7,730 bases of DNA, taken from contig JAHHTM010000051.1 of NCBI GenBank assembly GCA_020024675.1, forward strand, positions 1 through 7,730, written 5' to 3'. Of this stretch, positions 6,262 through 7,730 are shown in pieces. Made by a program: the position numbers and the translations under genes. The DNA comes from Muricomes sp. (GTDB lineage: Bacteria > Bacillota > Clostridia > Lachnospirales > Lachnospiraceae). The stretch's first letter is position 1. Every line of letters begins with the position of its first letter. Below the pieces are notes generated by a model. That model worked only from the letters and a program-made list of their open reading frames with translations. It was not told the origin of the DNA and did not search any database.

Positions 6262-7519
6262 CATTGCCTCCTAAATGTATTATCTTTTCTTCATGAAAAT
6301 CTGTAGGAAGGAAAAATTCTCCAAATCCCATATCACGTACAGTTATTTTACATGTCTTTTCATCAATAAATAATGTTTCTAACTGGATTCGCATGGAGTA
6401 TTCCCCTCTATGCGGAAACTTGTCCATATTTATTATTTCTGTTTTTACGGTACCTTGGACCAAAGATTCAATTCGTAGTTCTATGTCTTCTACTTTTTCA
6501 AGAAGAATCTCCCACTGATTATCAGATTCGTACCAATGTGTTCCCCAGGAAACGATTGGATACCAGATTTCCTGTCCATTTACGCGAAGATTGATCGTAA
6601 TCTGATCTGTGAGCTTTGATTCTGATAAGTATACCGGATCTTCTATGTGTATATATAATTTTCGGTATGCTGTATAGCAGGCACCTTTGCTGTAAAGATT
6701 GTTCCCAATAAATGCTCTTCTTCCATTGCAGAGTACTCTTAAAGAAGATGGATACCAATTGTTTTCAAATCCATCACCCGTCAAAAACACAGATGATACA
6801 ATACGTTTATCAAACACGCTTTCTATAAATCTTCGAAATATAACATCTGCATCTTTTGCTTTTTCTTCATTTAAAACCGGGTAGACAGCGGCCAATTCTT
6901 TAATATGAGCACTAGCCACCTCATCAACAGTAACAAAAGTAACTTTGCCACCTCCCATCTCTGGTCTTAACCTCCGAAGCATATATGCTTTTATTTCATT
7001 TCTATCGCAGCTAAATAATGCCGCTTCATACTGCCATAATTCCTTTGGCTGATAAAAAAGATAATTACAAAAACTTTCCTTATAATCCTGAATAAAAATA
7101 TGACTTTTTTCAATGTTCATTCGTGAAGCAATTCCACGAAGTATCTTCGCTATTTCTTCTGATAACTTAGGAACACTAAATACAATTGCTTCTATATGAG
7201 TAAATGACTGCAGTGACATCTGTATGAACTTTGATAAAAGCCATACTGCTTCATAGCTTTCTTCTCCAAATTCAATTTTCTCTCCAGCCAGACTTTTTTC
7301 CAACAATCTAGTTACTGTAAATCCTTCTTTCACAGAAACAAGACGTTTTGCTTCTTTTCCATAAGCCCAAGTATCTCTCAACTTTCCTATAATAAGAGGA
7401 ATCTGATAGTTTTCTTCATCTACTACAAGTGTTTCTGGTTCTTCTAGATTTTCATTATAGAAACTGATCTGACAAGTATTATCATTTATCTCATATCCGA
7501 TTATATTGCCTGTTTCCAT
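6236..7519 (-). CDS. Degenerate Hsp70/actin-fold protein with beta-rich C-terminal domain (DUF5716-like)
   Basis: 427 residues, function unknown, probably cytoplasmic. The layout follows the Hsp70/actin ATPase fold. A phosphate-1-like strand pair IIGYEINDNTCQISFY (6-21) opens it. Next comes IPLIIGKLRDTWAYGKEAKR (40-59), like the Hsp70 stretch ending G-x-x-A. VFSVPKLSEEIAKILRGIA (113-131) and IQDYKESFCNYLF (143-155) sit where DnaK has its V-P-A and EP-x-AA helices. A phosphate-2-like strand lies at 164-180, and an adenosine-motif-like region VSSVFLTGDGFEN (241-253) ends GACYTA (279-284). The usual Asp-Gly-Thr and D-x-G-G-G-T nucleotide residues are missing, so it may bind nucleotide weakly or not at all. 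Residues ~290-427 form a separate beta-strand-rich domain. I associate this architecture with DUF5716 of Lachnospiraceae (tentative, from memory). The start is ATG 7519, with AAGGAGG (7529-7535) 9 nt upstream. It overlaps the TPR-like gene by 26 nt. Confidence 0.82.
   Translation of the reverse strand: METGNIIGYEINDNTCQISFYNENLEEPETLVVDEENYQIPLIIGKLRDTWAYGKEAKRLVSVKEGFTVTRLLEKSLAGEKIEFGEESYEAVWLLSKFIQMSLQSFTHIEAIVFSVPKLSEEIAKILRGIASRMNIEKSHIFIQDYKESFCNYLFYQPKELWQYEAALFSCDRNEIKAYMLRRLRPEMGGGKVTFVTVDEVASAHIKELAAVYPVLNEEKAKDADVIFRRFIESVFDKRIVSSVFLTGDGFENNWYPSSLRVLCNGRRAFIGNNLYSKGACYTAYRKLYIHIEDPVYLSESKLTDQITINLRVNGQEIWYPIVSWGTHWYESDNQWEILLEKVEDIELRIESLVQGTVKTEIINMDKFPHRGEYSMRIQLETLFIDEKTCKITVRDMGFGEFFLPTDFHEEKIIHLGGNDGKFNSLS
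6267..6272 (-). promoter_or_regulatory. Ribosome binding site deciding the start of the TPR-like gene
   Basis: AGGAGG on the minus strand inside the 3' end of the upstream gene, where it encodes part of the Leu-Gly-Gly stretch. Spacing is 2 nt to ATG 6264 and 5 nt to ATG 6261, which favours 6261. Confidence 0.75.
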
Positions 7520-7528
7520 TTAAGGCAG

Positions 7529-7535
7529 CCTCCTT
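7529..7535 (-). promoter_or_regulatory. Ribosome binding site of the Hsp70-fold gene
   Basis: AAGGAGG on the minus strand, 9 nt before ATG 7519. The following CCTT could pair with AAGG in a weak 4-bp stem with a 6-nt loop. That is too weak to claim regulation. Confidence 0.7.
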
Positions 7536-7543
7536 ACATATAT

Positions 7544-7730
7544 CTACTGGTATTGTCCAAATATTTTAGATGCTATTGCATCTTCTACTGCATATTTTTC
7601 CATTTTTTCTTCTTTTTCGTCCCCGCTGCTTAAAAGAATCTCATTAAGTTCTCCATACCTTCCTGATTTTCCTTCTGTTACGCCTTTTGTACAAATCTGT
7701 TTATCACTTCGATATGTATTTCCATCTATG
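7544..7730 (-). CDS. C-terminal end of an unrecognised protein, N-terminal part outside the window
   Basis: An open frame entering from the right edge and ending at TAG (7544-7546) gives 61 residues: IDGNTYRSDKQICTKG at the start of the visible part, a charged hydrophilic stretch SSGDEKEEKMEKY, and a final short amphipathic segment ending KIFGQYQ. No catalytic motif or membrane segment is visible. The frame is open over the whole visible stretch, ends 24 nt before the next gene, and that next gene has a strong ribosome binding site, so this is most likely a real upstream member of the operon. The family cannot be named from so little sequence. The neighbours suggest it belongs to the same conserved locus as the Hsp70-fold and TPR-like proteins. 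Confidence 0.72.
   Translation of the reverse strand, partial: IDGNTYRSDKQICTKGVTEGKSGRYGELNEILLSSGDEKEEKMEKYAVEDAIASKIFGQYQ

Noticed and set aside
7518..7535. AAGG/CCTT hairpin that could hide the ribosome binding site of the Hsp70-fold gene
   Set aside because: A 4-bp stem is too weak to support a regulatory claim.
1..7730. CRISPR arrays, insertion sequences, tRNA genes, phage or plasmid signatures
   Set aside because: No regularly spaced repeats, transposase or integrase frames, terminal inverted repeats or tRNA-like folds were seen; the window reads as ordinary chromosome.

Overview
The window is an AT-rich stretch of chromosome from a low-GC Gram-positive anaerobe, most likely a Clostridia member of the Lachnospiraceae type. 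The evidence is the base composition, strong AGGAGG-type ribosome binding sites, the form of GltX and PurB, and a conserved-looking pair of hypothetical proteins that I associate with that family. All genes run leftwards on the minus strand and are packed almost without gaps. There are no RNA genes, mobile elements, CRISPR arrays or clear terminators, and no stretch over 300 bases lacks a gene.

Right to left, in the direction of transcription, the first block is: the C-terminal 61 residues of an unrecognised protein (7544 to the window edge); a 427-residue protein that looks like a degenerate Hsp70/actin-fold ATPase with an extra C-terminal beta-rich domain (6236-7519); a ~255-residue TPR-like helical protein that starts inside the previous gene (5494-6261); purB, adenylosuccinate lyase (4064-5497); and the two halves of a split ThrE/YjjPB-type inner-membrane exporter (3280-4053 and 2846-3286). 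Gaps are 24 nt or less, or the genes overlap (26, 4 and 7 nt), so this reads as one polycistronic, translationally coupled unit.

The second block begins with a near-consensus sigma-A promoter (TTGAAC-17 nt-TATAAT) placed directly after the exporter stop codon. It drives gltX (glutamyl-tRNA synthetase, 1304-2758) and, 11 nt later, a UvrD/PcrA-type superfamily 1 helicase whose C-terminal part is cut by the left edge.

Most of the window is housekeeping: purine synthesis, tRNA charging, DNA repair/unwinding and metabolite export. The least understood part is the coupled degenerate-Hsp70-fold plus TPR pair at the right, which is the best candidate for an undescribed system. A secondary idea is that a fumarate-releasing lyase (PurB) is co-expressed with a pair related to the E. 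coli succinate exporter YjjPB.
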